Notes under the pieces: generated by a model
Seen by the model: only the letters and a program-made list of their open reading frames with translations
Told to the model about the DNA's origin: nothing
Database searches by the model: none
Source: CAZRUA01 sp964603125
GTDB lineage: Bacteria; Bacteroidota; Bacteroidia; B-17B0; Aurantibacillaceae
Assembly (NCBI GenBank): GCA_964603125.1
Contig: CAZRUA010000089.1
Span: 1 to 14,413, forward strand
Reading direction: 5' to 3'
DNA length: 14,413 bases
Position numbers and translations under genes: made by a program
In this document: piece by piece, positions 1-7,970 of the stretch
Numbering within the stretch: position 1 is the first letter of the stretch
How the letters are laid out: every line of letters starts with the position of its first letter

Positions 1-44
1 TAGTTACTGATGGAGATGTACTGCATTTACGTTTTAATGTTTAA
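1..44 (+). CDS. ychF: 3' end of ychF, redox-regulated ATPase/GTPase YchF (partial)
   Basis: Reading from base 3, the window opens with 13 codons ending in TAA at 42-44 and giving VTDGDVLHLRFNV. This matches the very characteristic YchF/OLA1 C-terminus, in which the TGS domain ends in a DGDV-[ML]-x-F-x-FNV pattern. YchF is a conserved Obg-family nucleotide hydrolase that associates with ribosomes. Only the tail is present, so nothing can be said of its nucleotide-binding motifs. The stop lies 26 bases before the parE start with no hairpin between, so cotranscription with parE is plausible. The call rests on a short but distinctive string. Confidence 0.72.
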   Translation, partial: VTDGDVLHLRFNV

Positions 45-70
45 AATATAACTCACAAGAATCATATAAA

Positions 71-1930
71 ATGGCAGAAGTTAAATATACCGAAGACAAT
101 ATACGATCGTTAGACTGGAAAGAACACATACGTGCGCGTCCTGGTATGTACATTGGTAAATTAGGAGATGGTTCATCGTTTGACGATGGTATCTACGTTT
201 TACTAAAAGAGGTGATGGATAATTGTATTGATGAATTTGTGATGGGCGGAGGAAAACGTATTGATGTTACGATTAAGGATGGCGTAGTTACAGTTCGAGA
301 TTTTGGACGTGGTATTCCTTTAGGAAAAGTAATTGATGTAGTTTCTAAAATGAATACGGGTGGTAAGTACGATAGCGAAGCCTTTAAAAAATCAGTTGGT
401 TTAAATGGTGTGGGTACAAAAGCTGTAAATGCTTTATCAACACACTTCAAAGTTACTGCATTCAGAGATGGGCAATCCAAAACGGCTACTTTTAGCAAAG
501 GTGAATTAAAAACAGACGAAAAACTAAGCAAAACAGCTGAACCAACCGGAACATTTGTTGAGTTTCGTCCGGATGATACCATATTTAAAAAATACCATTT
601 TGTAAACGAATACATTGATAGAATGTTATGGAACTATGCCTACTTAAACAAAGGCTTAACCATTACATTTAACGGTAACGAATACAAATCAGAAAACGGT
701 TTAAAAGATTTATTAGAGAAAAATATTTCGGGTGAAATTATATATCCTATTATACACTTAAATGGATATGATATTGAACTTGCTATGACTCATAGCGATG
801 AGCATTATTCGGAAGAATACTATAGTTACGTTAACGGGCAATACACTACACAAGGAGGAACGCACTTAGCGGCATTTCGTGAAGCGGTTTCAAAAACCAT
901 TAAAGATTTCTTTAAAAAAGATTTTGAACCAGCCGATGTACGTAAATCAATTGTAGCGGCAATTGCAGTTAAAGTTCAAGAACCTGTTTTTGAATCGCAA
1001 ACAAAAACTAAATTAGGTAGTAATGAGGTTGCTCCTGGCGGACAAAGCATGAAAGGTTTTGTTGCTGATTTTATTAAAGAGCAATTAGATAATTACTTAC
1101 ATAAAAACCCTGAAACAGCACAAGCGCTTTTAGCTAAAATATTAGCCAATGAGCGTGAGCGTAAAGATTTAGCTGGTATTCAAAAATTAGCACGTGAGCG
1201 TGCAAAAAAATCATCGTTGCACAACAAAAAATTACGCGATTGTCGTGTACATTTAGATGACAACAAAGATGTAAGAAGATTAGATACTACTTTATTTATT
1301 TGTGAGGGTGACTCAGCAAGCGGTAGTATTACCAAAACACGCGATGTAAATACACAAGCCGTGTTTAGCTTAAAAGGTAAACCCTTAAACTGTTTTGGAT
1401 TAGGTAAAAAAGTAGTTTACGAAAACGAAGAGTTTAACTTAATGCAAGCTGCATTAAACATTGAAGACGGACTAGACACATTGCGTTACAACAATGTGGT
1501 TATAGCAACCGATGCCGATGTGGATGGTATGCACATTCGTTTATTGTTATTAACTTTCTTCTTGCAATTTTTTCCTGATTTGGTTAAAAACGGACATGTA
1601 TACATTTTACAAACTCCATTGTTCCGTGTGAGAAACAAAAAAGAAACCGCTTATTGCTATAGCGATGAAGAACGAAAAGCTGCTATTGCTAAACTTGGTC
1701 CAAAACCAGAAATTACACGATTTAAGGGATTAGGCGAAATATCTCCAGATGAGTTTAAACACTTTATAGGTAAAGACATTCGCTTAGAACCAGTGTTGTT
1801 AGATCAAAAAGCTAGTATCCAAGAATTATTAGGTTACTACATGGGTAAAAACACACAAGAGCGTCAGGAATTTATTATTGGCAACTTACGTGTTGAGAAA
1901 GACTTAGAAGAGGAATTAGTGAAAATATAA
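71..1930 (+). CDS. parE: DNA topoisomerase IV subunit B (ParE)
   Basis: This is the ATPase subunit of a type IIA topoisomerase, which pairs with ParC to decatenate and relax DNA in the cytoplasm. At 619 aa it has the usual length of Bacteroidota ParE and is intact. The GHKL ATPase part shows RPGMYIG (23-29), the catalytic Glu47 and Mg-binding Asn51 in EVMDN, DFGRGIP (77-83) and the lid loop GLNGVGTKA (110-118). QTKTKLGS (310-317) marks the transducer domain. The TOPRIM domain has EGDSASG (412-418) and DADVDG (481-486), followed by RFKGLGE (550-556). The opening KYTEDNIRSLDWKEHIRARP and the FDDGIY stretch are those of Bacteroidota ParE rather than GyrB. A strong terminator follows directly, so the unit ends here; parC is not in the window. 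Confidence 0.95.
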   Translation: MAEVKYTEDNIRSLDWKEHIRARPGMYIGKLGDGSSFDDGIYVLLKEVMDNCIDEFVMGGGKRIDVTIKDGVVTVRDFGRGIPLGKVIDVVSKMNTGGKYDSEAFKKSVGLNGVGTKAVNALSTHFKVTAFRDGQSKTATFSKGELKTDEKLSKTAEPTGTFVEFRPDDTIFKKYHFVNEYIDRMLWNYAYLNKGLTITFNGNEYKSENGLKDLLEKNISGEIIYPIIHLNGYDIELAMTHSDEHYSEEYYSYVNGQYTTQGGTHLAAFREAVSKTIKDFFKKDFEPADVRKSIVAAIAVKVQEPVFESQTKTKLGSNEVAPGGQSMKGFVADFIKEQLDNYLHKNPETAQALLAKILANERERKDLAGIQKLARERAKKSSLHNKKLRDCRVHLDDNKDVRRLDTTLFICEGDSASGSITKTRDVNTQAVFSLKGKPLNCFGLGKKVVYENEEFNLMQAALNIEDGLDTLRYNNVVIATDADVDGMHIRLLLLTFFLQFFPDLVKNGHVYILQTPLFRVRNKKETAYCYSDEERKAAIAKLGPKPEITRFKGLGEISPDEFKHFIGKDIRLEPVLLDQKASIQELLGYYMGKNTQERQEFIIGNLRVEKDLEEELVKI

Positions 1931-1950
1931 ATTTAACATTCGATTTATTT

Positions 1951-1987
1951 AAAGCGAGAAAGGTGAAATAAACTTTCTCGCTTTTTT
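1951..1987 (+). terminator. Rho-independent terminator of parE
   Basis: A perfect 12-bp stem (1951-1962 with 1973-1984), a 10-nt loop and a T-run at 1982-1987 begin 20 bases after the parE stop. Read on the minus strand the stem is followed by AAATAAA, not a T-run, so it is directional and serves parE. Its T-run overlaps the stop codon of the convergent transglutaminase-like gene at 1986. Confidence 0.9.
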
Positions 1988-2774
1988 ATTTTTTTGCAAT
2001 TAATGACTGATTAGAAGTCTTACCTCTGGATACTTCTAAGTAATACTTACGGTTTTTCTTGGCATTAGCTATAAATTTCTTTATCCGAAGAGGTTTTTTC
2101 AATAATTGCCATCTTGCATCCACAGGATGGTGGTCTAAAATAAAATCATCTGGTTTTGTTAAATAGTAATAATCATTTCGTGGCCTTTCAGATCGTTTAC
2201 CTTTGTAACTAACAACATTACCTGAAGCCCAAGTAAGATCCATTAAATACCATTTTCCATTTAGCATAACACTATTCCAAGCATGATTTGCATCGCTTTC
2301 AATTAAAAGAGTTTTTACAATTATGTTGGGACTAGTGGTTAATCCCCAACCAACAATCTTTTTACAATTTATTTTATTTTCGTTACATAAATACTGAAAT
2401 AGCATAGCGTAATCATCGCAAATACCCTTTCTCATTCGTAAAGTTCTACAAATTCTGCGGTAGTTATAAGCATCGTTGTCCTCTCCTTTTAATCGCTTTA
2501 ACTTAAATTCAGTTACATACGACTTCATATCGTAAGCTATATTTTTAGTTATCCAATAATAAATAGCCCTAACCTTTAAAGAATCATTTTTTATATTTTC
2601 TGTAAGTCGCCAAGCCAATTCATTAGGCTCGTTTATTCCTCTAGTATTAATTGTTTCTACTAAACTATCAATATTTGAAATATTTATTGAATCCCTTACT
2701 TCAGCATAACTAACTAAATTACATGTAACTAACACACATATTAGTTTTACAATATTCGTCCATTGTCTTTGCAT
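1986..2774 (-). CDS. Secreted transglutaminase-like (KY-type) domain protein
   Basis: Chosen start is the ATG at 2772-2774 (262 aa), because it puts a signal peptide (basic MQRQ, hydrophobic IVKLICVLVTCNLV, then SYAEV) at the N-terminus. A frame-extended ATG at 2822 would add 16 residues before it. The core is a transglutaminase-like papain fold. In the extended numbering the triad is Cys135 in RKGICDDYA, His180 in DANHAWNSV and Asp195 in YLMDLTWASG. The C-terminal stretch with YYYLTKPDDFILDHHP followed by RWQLL resembles the end of kyphoscoliosis-peptidase-type transglutaminase-like proteins. By family it is a protease or cross-linking fold acting in periplasm or outside; the substrate cannot be told. 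A basic tail (K/R-rich, last 35 residues) is notable. It is single, convergent with parE and divergent from the TPR gene; no terminator of its own is visible. Confidence 0.82.
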   Translation of the reverse strand: MQRQWTNIVKLICVLVTCNLVSYAEVRDSINISNIDSLVETINTRGINEPNELAWRLTENIKNDSLKVRAIYYWITKNIAYDMKSYVTEFKLKRLKGEDNDAYNYRRICRTLRMRKGICDDYAMLFQYLCNENKINCKKIVGWGLTTSPNIIVKTLLIESDANHAWNSVMLNGKWYLMDLTWASGNVVSYKGKRSERPRNDYYYLTKPDDFILDHHPVDARWQLLKKPLRIKKFIANAKKNRKYYLEVSRGKTSNQSLIAKK

Positions 2775-2934
2775 ACCAATTTGCTTTAATATTATTACTA
2801 AACAACTCTGCATAAGAAACACACTTAGGTAACATCATTACCAAAACGGTTAAAAACAATGTTTTTCGTTCATAAAAAAGCATGCATTAATGGCTCAAAA
2901 TTTGTATTTTGGCTACGATTTAAAACATAATCAC

Positions 2935-3984
2935 ATGCGAAAAATTGTATTTATTCTATTTCTTGGCTTATCTGTTGCTCAGCTAAAAGCACAAACAGAT
3001 ACTGTTAAAGTTAAAATTGCCGATGAACAAGAGGCCGAAAAAACCTATAACAATGGTTTGAGTCTACTACAAAACAAAAGCTACAACGAAGCTATTGCTG
3101 AATTTACCAAAGCAATAACGCTAAAACCCGAAATGGAAAAAGCTTATTACAACAGAGGTTTGGCTTTGGTTGAAGTAAATAAAAGCAATGAAGCTATTAC
3201 CGATTTCAGCAAATCAATTGAATTGAACGCTCAAGCGGATTATAGCTACGCCTCCAGAGCCCAAGTATATATTTCGCAAAACAATACCGAAAAAGCTTTG
3301 GCCGACTTAAATAAAACCATTGAAATTAACCCTAAAAATGCCGAAGCGCATTACAACCATGGGGTAATTAATTTCCAAAAGAAGGAATACAAAGCAGCGA
3401 TTGAAGATTACACCAAAGCCATTGAAGCTAAAGCTAATTATGCTTATGCCTTAAACGACCGTGGTAGCGCTAAATTAGAAAGTGGTGATATTGATGGTGC
3501 TATTGCTGATTACAAAGCTGCATTAATGGCTAACAATAACCTAGCTTTTACTGATAACAACTTAGGAAGTGCTTACCGCAAAAAGAAAGATTACAAAATG
3601 GCCATTATGTATTATGATAAAGCCATTGCTTTAAAAGCTGATTATTATATTGCTTACAATAATCGTGGGGCTGCAAAATTAGACAATTTAGATTTTGATG
3701 GAGCATTAGCCGACTTTAACAAAGCCATCGAATTAAAAAAAGATTATGCTTTTGCTTACAACAATCGTTCGTCAGCGCAGTATAAAAAGAAAAACTACCA
3801 AGCTTCGATTAGCGATTGTAACCAAGCCATTAGCTTGAATGCAAACTATGGCGAGGCTTACTTAAATCGTGGGATTGCAAAGGAAATGCAAAAAGATTTT
3901 AAAGGTGCTTGCGAAGATTTTACAAAAGCAGCCTCCTTAGGTGTTGAAGTTTCTAAACAATACAAATCAGTTGTTTGCGAATAA
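2935..3984 (+). CDS. Periplasmic tetratricopeptide-repeat protein (nine TPRs)
   Basis: The ATG at 2935 is preferred over the in-frame ATG at 2890 because it starts a clean signal peptide, MRKIVFILFLGLSVAQLKAQ, giving 349 aa. The mature protein is almost nothing but TPRs. Nine 34-residue units follow without gaps, each with the Y-N-R-G/A near helix A and the EAI-x-D-[FY]-x-KAI near helix B (for example YNRGLALV... and EAITDFSKSIELN). Such arrays are protein-protein scaffolds. There is no lipobox, so a soluble periplasmic location is inferred. Only 21 bases and no terminator separate it from the OmpA-family gene downstream, which also begins with a TPR-like region; a two-gene operon and a shared envelope role are likely. 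A TATTTTGG at 2905-2912 resembles the Bacteroidota -7 box (one mismatch), but no TTG lies at the right distance. Confidence 0.88.
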   Translation: MRKIVFILFLGLSVAQLKAQTDTVKVKIADEQEAEKTYNNGLSLLQNKSYNEAIAEFTKAITLKPEMEKAYYNRGLALVEVNKSNEAITDFSKSIELNAQADYSYASRAQVYISQNNTEKALADLNKTIEINPKNAEAHYNHGVINFQKKEYKAAIEDYTKAIEAKANYAYALNDRGSAKLESGDIDGAIADYKAALMANNNLAFTDNNLGSAYRKKKDYKMAIMYYDKAIALKADYYIAYNNRGAAKLDNLDFDGALADFNKAIELKKDYAFAYNNRSSAQYKKKNYQASISDCNQAISLNANYGEAYLNRGIAKEMQKDFKGACEDFTKAASLGVEVSKQYKSVVCE

Positions 3985-4005
3985 CATAAAACAGAAAAGA
4001 CTAAC

Positions 4006-6159
4006 ATGAAAAAACTAGCACTATATATTTTACTTTTGAGTTCGATAACTGTTTCGGCTCAAGTAAACACAGAGTTTGAAAAGGATAATTTCCCTAACCA
4101 AAAAGATCAATTTAAAGAAGCTCGACGCAACTACCAAGATGGTAAAGAACTTTTTTTAACGGGCTACAAAATGTACTTAGCTGAGTTGGAATACTTTATT
4201 TCCACTCATAATTACATGCCTGTAAGCCGAAATGATTACCACCACAATGGTGAAAACGAGATGAAAGAAGCTTTGAAATTTTTAGAGCCTGCCAATAAAT
4301 TTAATCCAAATAATGCTGATTTAAATTGGATGATTGGTTTTTCTAAGTTTCATACCAACCACGAAAGTGATGAGTGCATCCAGTATTTTGAAAAAGCATA
4401 CAAATTAAACCCAAAGGTTTTTCCTGAAATTACTTATTTTACAGGATGGGCGTATCACTTGCATGCCAAATGGGACAATGCAATTAAATATTACAACCTA
4501 TACTCAGATGCCGTGAAAGCATTACCAAAAGCTGCACCTTTGTATGTATTAGACGATGTAAACAAAAAAATTGGTGAGTGCAATATTGGTAAAACCCTTA
4601 TGGCAAAACCACAACGTGTGTTTATTGACAACTTAGGTAACGCTGTAAACTCAAGCTATCCCGATTATGGAGCTGTAATAGCAGCTGACGAATCGATGGT
4701 AGTATTTACATCTCGCCGCAATACTTCAACTGGCGGACAAATTGATCAAGAGTCAGGTGGATATTACGAGGATTTGTATGTAAGCTACAAAAAAAATGGT
4801 ACTTGGTCACCAGCTCAAAATATGGGAGAGCCATTAAATTCAGAAGGGCATGATGCTACTGCAGGTTTATCCAATGATGGTACTACATTATATACTTATG
4901 AAAATAAAAAGAGCGATGGAGGCGATATTTATCAAAGTACTTTAAAAGGCTCAGTTTGGCAAAAACCCGAACACATGAACAAAAACATTAATACAAAGTT
5001 CCACGAATCAACAATTTCTGAGTCATATGATGGAAAGTTAATTTATTTCATAAGTGACAAAGAAGGTGGAATTGGAGATAGAGATGTTTATTATTGTACG
5101 AAAGACCCCAAAGGAAATTGGGCTACACCCACAAATGTAGGAACAACCATTAACACCAAATTTGCTGAAGAAGGAATTTTTATGCACCCTGATGGTGTTA
5201 CTATGTACTTTAGTAGTAAAGGACACGGAACCATGGGTGGTTACGATATTTTTAAATCAGTATTAAAAGATGGAAAATGGAGCGAGCCAATTAACTTAGG
5301 TTGGCCAGTAAACAGCCCTGACGATGACGTGTTTTTTGTATTATCAGGAAGCGGACGTAGAGGTTATTATTCATCAGCTAAAGAAGGTGGCTATGGCGAA
5401 AAAGATTTGTATGTAATTACTTTCTTAGGTGATGAAAAACCATTTATCTTAAGCAATGAAGATAACTTAATTGCAAGTATTGCTGCTCCAATTAAAACCA
5501 TACAGGCTGCTCCAGCATTAGAAATTAAAGCGCAATCACTTACAATCCTAAAAGGAACAATTACCGATGCTATGACGCAAAAACCACTTGAAGCAAGCAT
5601 TGAGTTAATTGATAATACCAAAAACGAAGTAATAGCAACCTTTAAATCAAATAGCTCAACAGGTAAATACTTAGTGACTTTACCAGCAGGTAAAAACTAT
5701 GGTATTGCGGTAAAGGCAGATAATTATCTTTTCCACTCCGAAAACTTTGACATACCTATGGCAAGCGGATATCAAGAAGTAGTAAAAGATGTTCAATTAA
5801 AAAATGTTGCTGTGGGAAGCAAAATTATTTTGAAAAACATTTTCTTCGACTTTGATAAAGCAACTTTACGCCCAGAATCAACCAACGAGTTGGAACGTTT
5901 AATTAAATTCTTGAACGATGTACCTAGCTTAAAAATTGAAATTGCCGGACATACCGATAGCAAGGGTTCGGATGATTACAACTTAAAGCTGTCACAATCG
6001 CGTTCGGAAACCGTTGTAAAATATTTAATTGACCACGGTATTTCCAAAGATCGTTTAACACCAAAAGGTTATGGCGAAACCAAACCAATTGATACCAACG
6101 AAACCGACGAAGGCCGCCAAATGAATAGAAGAACGGAATTTGAGATTTTGAGTAAATAA
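4006..6159 (+). CDS. PorE-like OmpA-family protein (TPR, beta-propeller, regulatory-like, OmpA domains)
   Basis: An envelope protein of 717 aa beginning with a signal peptide (MKKLALYILLLSSITVSAQ). Domains in order: a TPR-like helical part (about 25-200), a PD40/WD40-like beta-propeller (about 205-475) with repeated blade strings such as TLYTYENKKSDGGDIY, LIYFISDKEGGIGDRDVYY and MYFSSKGHGTMGGYDIF, a carboxypeptidase-regulatory-like beta-sandwich (about 512-600, KGTITDAMTQKPLEASIELI), and an OmpA-C domain (608-717). The OmpA domain keeps the peptidoglycan-binding Asp651 (GHTDSKG) and Arg666 (LSQSRSETV), spaced 15 residues as in E. coli OmpA. This order is that of PorE, a T9SS component that ties the secretion machine to the cell wall; Bacteroidota often carry several paralogs, so orthology is not certain. 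No lipobox Cys is present. It shares an operon with the TPR gene upstream and is closed by a terminator. Confidence 0.87.
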   Translation: MKKLALYILLLSSITVSAQVNTEFEKDNFPNQKDQFKEARRNYQDGKELFLTGYKMYLAELEYFISTHNYMPVSRNDYHHNGENEMKEALKFLEPANKFNPNNADLNWMIGFSKFHTNHESDECIQYFEKAYKLNPKVFPEITYFTGWAYHLHAKWDNAIKYYNLYSDAVKALPKAAPLYVLDDVNKKIGECNIGKTLMAKPQRVFIDNLGNAVNSSYPDYGAVIAADESMVVFTSRRNTSTGGQIDQESGGYYEDLYVSYKKNGTWSPAQNMGEPLNSEGHDATAGLSNDGTTLYTYENKKSDGGDIYQSTLKGSVWQKPEHMNKNINTKFHESTISESYDGKLIYFISDKEGGIGDRDVYYCTKDPKGNWATPTNVGTTINTKFAEEGIFMHPDGVTMYFSSKGHGTMGGYDIFKSVLKDGKWSEPINLGWPVNSPDDDVFFVLSGSGRRGYYSSAKEGGYGEKDLYVITFLGDEKPFILSNEDNLIASIAAPIKTIQAAPALEIKAQSLTILKGTITDAMTQKPLEASIELIDNTKNEVIATFKSNSSTGKYLVTLPAGKNYGIAVKADNYLFHSENFDIPMASGYQEVVKDVQLKNVAVGSKIILKNIFFDFDKATLRPESTNELERLIKFLNDVPSLKIEIAGHTDSKGSDDYNLKLSQSRSETVVKYLIDHGISKDRLTPKGYGETKPIDTNETDEGRQMNRRTEFEILSK

Positions 6160-6179
6160 GATTAAACAAACACAATTTT

Positions 6180-6209
6180 AAAAGTGCTACCCAAAAGGTG
6201 GCACTTTTT
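6180..6209 (+). terminator. Rho-independent terminator of the TPR/OmpA operon
   Basis: AAAAGTGCTACC (6180-6191) pairs with GGTGGCACTTTT (6197-6208) with a single G-U wobble, a loop of five bases (CAAAA), and a T-run at 6205-6209. It starts 20 bases after the stop of the OmpA-family gene. Because the stem begins with AAAA it could also work weakly on the minus strand, but no gene ends there from the right. Confidence 0.88.
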
Positions 6210-6245
6210 GTTTACCATAAACCCAAAATATAACAGCAATTTAAT

Positions 6246-6275
6246 TTGTTTATTTAACAAAGCGTTGTATATTTG
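6246..6275 (+). promoter_or_regulatory. Bacteroidota sigma-70 type promoter (TTG-N19-TATATTTG)
   Basis: TTG at 6246-6248 and TATATTTG at 6268-6275 are separated by exactly 19 bases, a full match to the Bacteroidota primary-sigma consensus TTG-N19-TAnnTTTG. Transcription should begin around 6281-6285. This rules out the TTG at 6273 as a start codon for the small gene downstream, since it lies inside the -7 box. Confidence 0.6.
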
Positions 6276-6341
6276 ATTACAATTATAAGGCATATAATGT
6301 TAGGAAAAGTTTTCCACCTAGTAAAAAGACAACATTTAGAT

Positions 6342-6602
6342 ATGACTACACAACAAATAATTAATGTAATCGGTTTGACATTTGACATAATAGGTGTTCT
6401 AATGTTATTTAAATATGGACTACCTTCCGACCTAAATAAGCATGGTACAATATTTAAAGTGGCCGAAGGTTTTGACCAAGGGGAAGTTGATCAATGGAAA
6501 CGATATGACAGACTTTCTAAAATTGCACTAACTTTTATAATAATTGGATTTCTAATGCAAGTACTTTCAACAGTATGGGTGAATATTACGGCAACACCTT
6601 AA
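6342..6602 (+). CDS. Small two-helix membrane protein of unknown function
   Basis: I do not recognise a named family. With the ATG at 6342 the product is 86 aa: a first membrane helix (IINVIGLTFDIIGVLMLF), a short loop with KYGLPSDLNKHG, a polar basic/acidic middle (FDQGEVDQWKRYDRLSK), and a second helix (IALTFIIIGFLMQVL) near the C-terminus. This is a common shape for small inner-membrane hypothetical proteins of Bacteroidota. The frame is open back to a TTG at 6273, but that codon sits within the promoter's -7 box. The ATG at 6297 would add 15 residues and gives a short leader; 6342 is preferred because the helix starts soon after. The gene stands alone between a terminator and a repeat. 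Confidence 0.6.
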   Translation: MTTQQIINVIGLTFDIIGVLMLFKYGLPSDLNKHGTIFKVAEGFDQGEVDQWKRYDRLSKIALTFIIIGFLMQVLSTVWVNITATP

Positions 6603-6619
6603 TTGCCAATAATTTCAGA

Positions 6620-6657
6620 CCTTGATGGTTCGCCGTGGCGGACAACAAAGGCGTAAA
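6620..6657 (-). repeat. Inverted copy of the GC-rich hairpin repeat
   Basis: On the minus strand this reads CTTTGTTGTCCGCC.. and then ACGGCGAACC..ATCAAGG, matching the element at 11991-12026 (shared TTGTTGTCCGCC). The core TTCGC-CGTG-GCGGA (6629-6642) forms a five-pair stem with one G-U, nested inside an imperfect outer arm of CCTTGATG with CAACAAAGG. The right flank CAACAAAGGCGTAAA (6643-6657) recurs with one change at 12091-12105. It lies directly after the small membrane-protein gene and is far richer in G+C than its surroundings. Confidence 0.55.
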
Positions 6658-6737
6658 TTTTATATTTTTAAGTTTGATTAAGAACACCAATAATATCTAC
6701 CTCATCTTAATTCAGGATTCTAGGAAAAAACTTAAAA

Positions 6738-7214
6738 ATGAAAAAAAAGATATATCGTTATTTAATAATGGCTTTGCTCATTTTCACAACTATCCTAAAC
6801 ACTGGATGCAATTACATTTCTAATGTTGAATATTTTGAAATAATTAAAAACAAAACATTTGTATTAGATTCAGTTGCAGCTTACGACAATAATAACAGAT
6901 TATACAAGTACGATAAGGAAACTCCATTTTTTGTTAATAAGGAAGAAATGCATTTTTTATCAACTGACTCTATTGAAACTTTTTATGTACTAGATAGTTC
7001 TTGTATTGTAAAAAACAAGAACTATTCAAAACATGATAAATATCAATATTATTTTAAAGGAGATAGTCTTTATCAAACAAACAACATAAAGTTAAAACGT
7101 GGACAGTACTTAAGACTTAACAATGATAGTTCAAAGTTGGAAATTAGAAGCTATGATGAACTAAATAGCATTTGGAATTATAGATATTATAGCTTAACAA
7201 GTCAAAAAAAATAG
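6738..7214 (+). CDS. Small probable lipoprotein, unknown function
   Basis: A 158-aa protein with a basic, hydrophobic N-terminus (MKKKIYRYLIMALLIFTTIL) followed by NTGC, so Cys24 could be lipidated. The match to the lipobox is imperfect, with Asn at -3 and Leu at -4. The mature part is strongly polar, rich in Lys, Asn, Asp and Tyr, with alternating short beta-like strings (TFVLDSVAAYD, IETFYVLDSSC, YQYYFKGDSLY, LKLRGQYL-like) typical of small lipocalin-like or META-like envelope lipoproteins of Bacteroidota. No specific family is recognised. A TAAGTTTG at 6669-6676 fits the TAnnTTTG -7 box but has no TTG at the expected distance. The gene ends in TAG and is followed by the repeats at 7225. 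Confidence 0.62.
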   Translation: MKKKIYRYLIMALLIFTTILNTGCNYISNVEYFEIIKNKTFVLDSVAAYDNNNRLYKYDKETPFFVNKEEMHFLSTDSIETFYVLDSSCIVKNKNYSKHDKYQYYFKGDSLYQTNNIKLKRGQYLRLNNDSSKLEIRSYDELNSIWNYRYYSLTSQKK

Positions 7215-7224
7215 TTTAATAACC

Positions 7225-7302
7225 AGTTATTGCGGATTTATAATCCATGAAACATAATACCCCGTTAGTGCGGTTTGCCTTAGCAAATCTGATCCCTGAA
7301 AC
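7225..7302 (+). repeat. Two tandem diverged hairpin repeat units (GTTAkTGCGG type)
   Basis: Unit 1 starts GTTATTGCGG (7226) and holds the hairpin GGATT-TAT-AATCC (7234-7246), then ATGAAACATAAT. Unit 2 starts GTTAGTGCGG (7264) and holds GGTTTGC-CTTA-GCAAATC (7272-7288, one G-U), then ATCCCTGAAACACAAAAT. The outer parts are conserved while the stems differ. A shorter relative, TAGTGCGGATTT, is at 10997-11008. This is an intergenic element between two genes whose 3' ends converge. Confidence 0.55.
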
Positions 7303-7322
7303 ACAAAATTCACCCACGCATT

Positions 7323-7970
7323 TTACTCAAAACCTTTCGATTGCTTGCTTCTTGAAGCTTTAAAGTTTATTTGTCGGCTCGCAGAAAATACTGCACCTAT
7401 ATTGTAACCTGGATGAGAAGTTTCAGGTAATTGTTTTCGTACTGGAAGAAGTGAGTGGCTCAGCCGCATTCCTATAGCCCATTTTTCGTTAAATACATAA
7501 CCCGTACCTACATTGAAAGTAAAGTCTTTTTTACTAAAGGGATAATTCTCTGATAAATAAGGAAGCACCCCTCCTGCCATCGTTTCTCCAGCCTTTATAT
7601 ATGTTGCTAGTCCAGGACCAAATTCGAAGTAAACATTTTTCTTGTGATATTGAAAGAGGAGCGGGAATTCAAAATAAGTTATACCTAACCAGTAATCGCC
7701 ATAATTGGGATGACTGGTAAAAGATCCACCTGCTCCTTTTTGAATGTAAGTTAGTTCGGGTTGTACAGTCCAAGTTTTACTCAGTTTTATCTGCAACCAC
7801 ATTCCTCCCATTAAGCCAATTCTTGGGTGAGTTTTTACGAGGCCGTTTGTAATCATGTACACTCCTGTACCTAGTTTAAGCCCAAATTTAGCTTGCGTTT
7901 TAAATTTACCTTGGGAACAAAGATTGAGACAAAGAAGTAACAATAAAAAACTAAGGGAAAGCTTCTTCAT
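7323..7970 (-). CDS. Outer-membrane beta-barrel protein (PorT/OMP_b-brl_2-like)
   Basis: A 215-aa protein with a typical Bacteroidota signal peptide (MKKLSLSFLLLLLCLNLCSQ, cut after SQ) followed by alternating amphipathic strands. Visible strand pairs include FGLKLGTGVYMI, RIGLMGGMWLQIKLS, WTVQPELTYIQKG, YFEFPLLFQYH, VYFEFGPGLATYI, FTFNVGTGYVF and WAIGMRLSHSL. The strings for strand-turn-strand and the phrase YFEFPLL are usual in the eight-stranded outer membrane beta-barrel family found in great numbers in this phylum. No catalytic or binding residues can be named; a structural, adhesin-like or transport role is open. The barrel does not end in an aromatic residue but in a basic tail (SRSKQSKGFE), which is unusual for BAM substrates. 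It is divergent from the T9SS cargo gene, with 289 bases between them. Confidence 0.78.
   Translation of the reverse strand: MKKLSLSFLLLLLCLNLCSQGKFKTQAKFGLKLGTGVYMITNGLVKTHPRIGLMGGMWLQIKLSKTWTVQPELTYIQKGAGGSFTSHPNYGDYWLGITYFEFPLLFQYHKKNVYFEFGPGLATYIKAGETMAGGVLPYLSENYPFSKKDFTFNVGTGYVFNEKWAIGMRLSHSLLPVRKQLPETSHPGYNIGAVFSASRQINFKASRSKQSKGFE

Noticed and set aside
1951..1987. Bidirectional terminator also serving the minus-strand transglutaminase-like gene
   Set aside because: On the minus strand the stem is followed by AAATAAA instead of a T-run.
6273..6341. N-terminal extension of the small membrane protein from TTG 6273
   Set aside because: The TTG is part of the -7 box TATATTTG, so it would not be in the transcript.
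6635..6823. 62-codon frame overlapping the start of the small lipoprotein gene
   Set aside because: It starts inside a repeat, overlaps the better-supported lipoprotein start in another frame and has no recognisable features.
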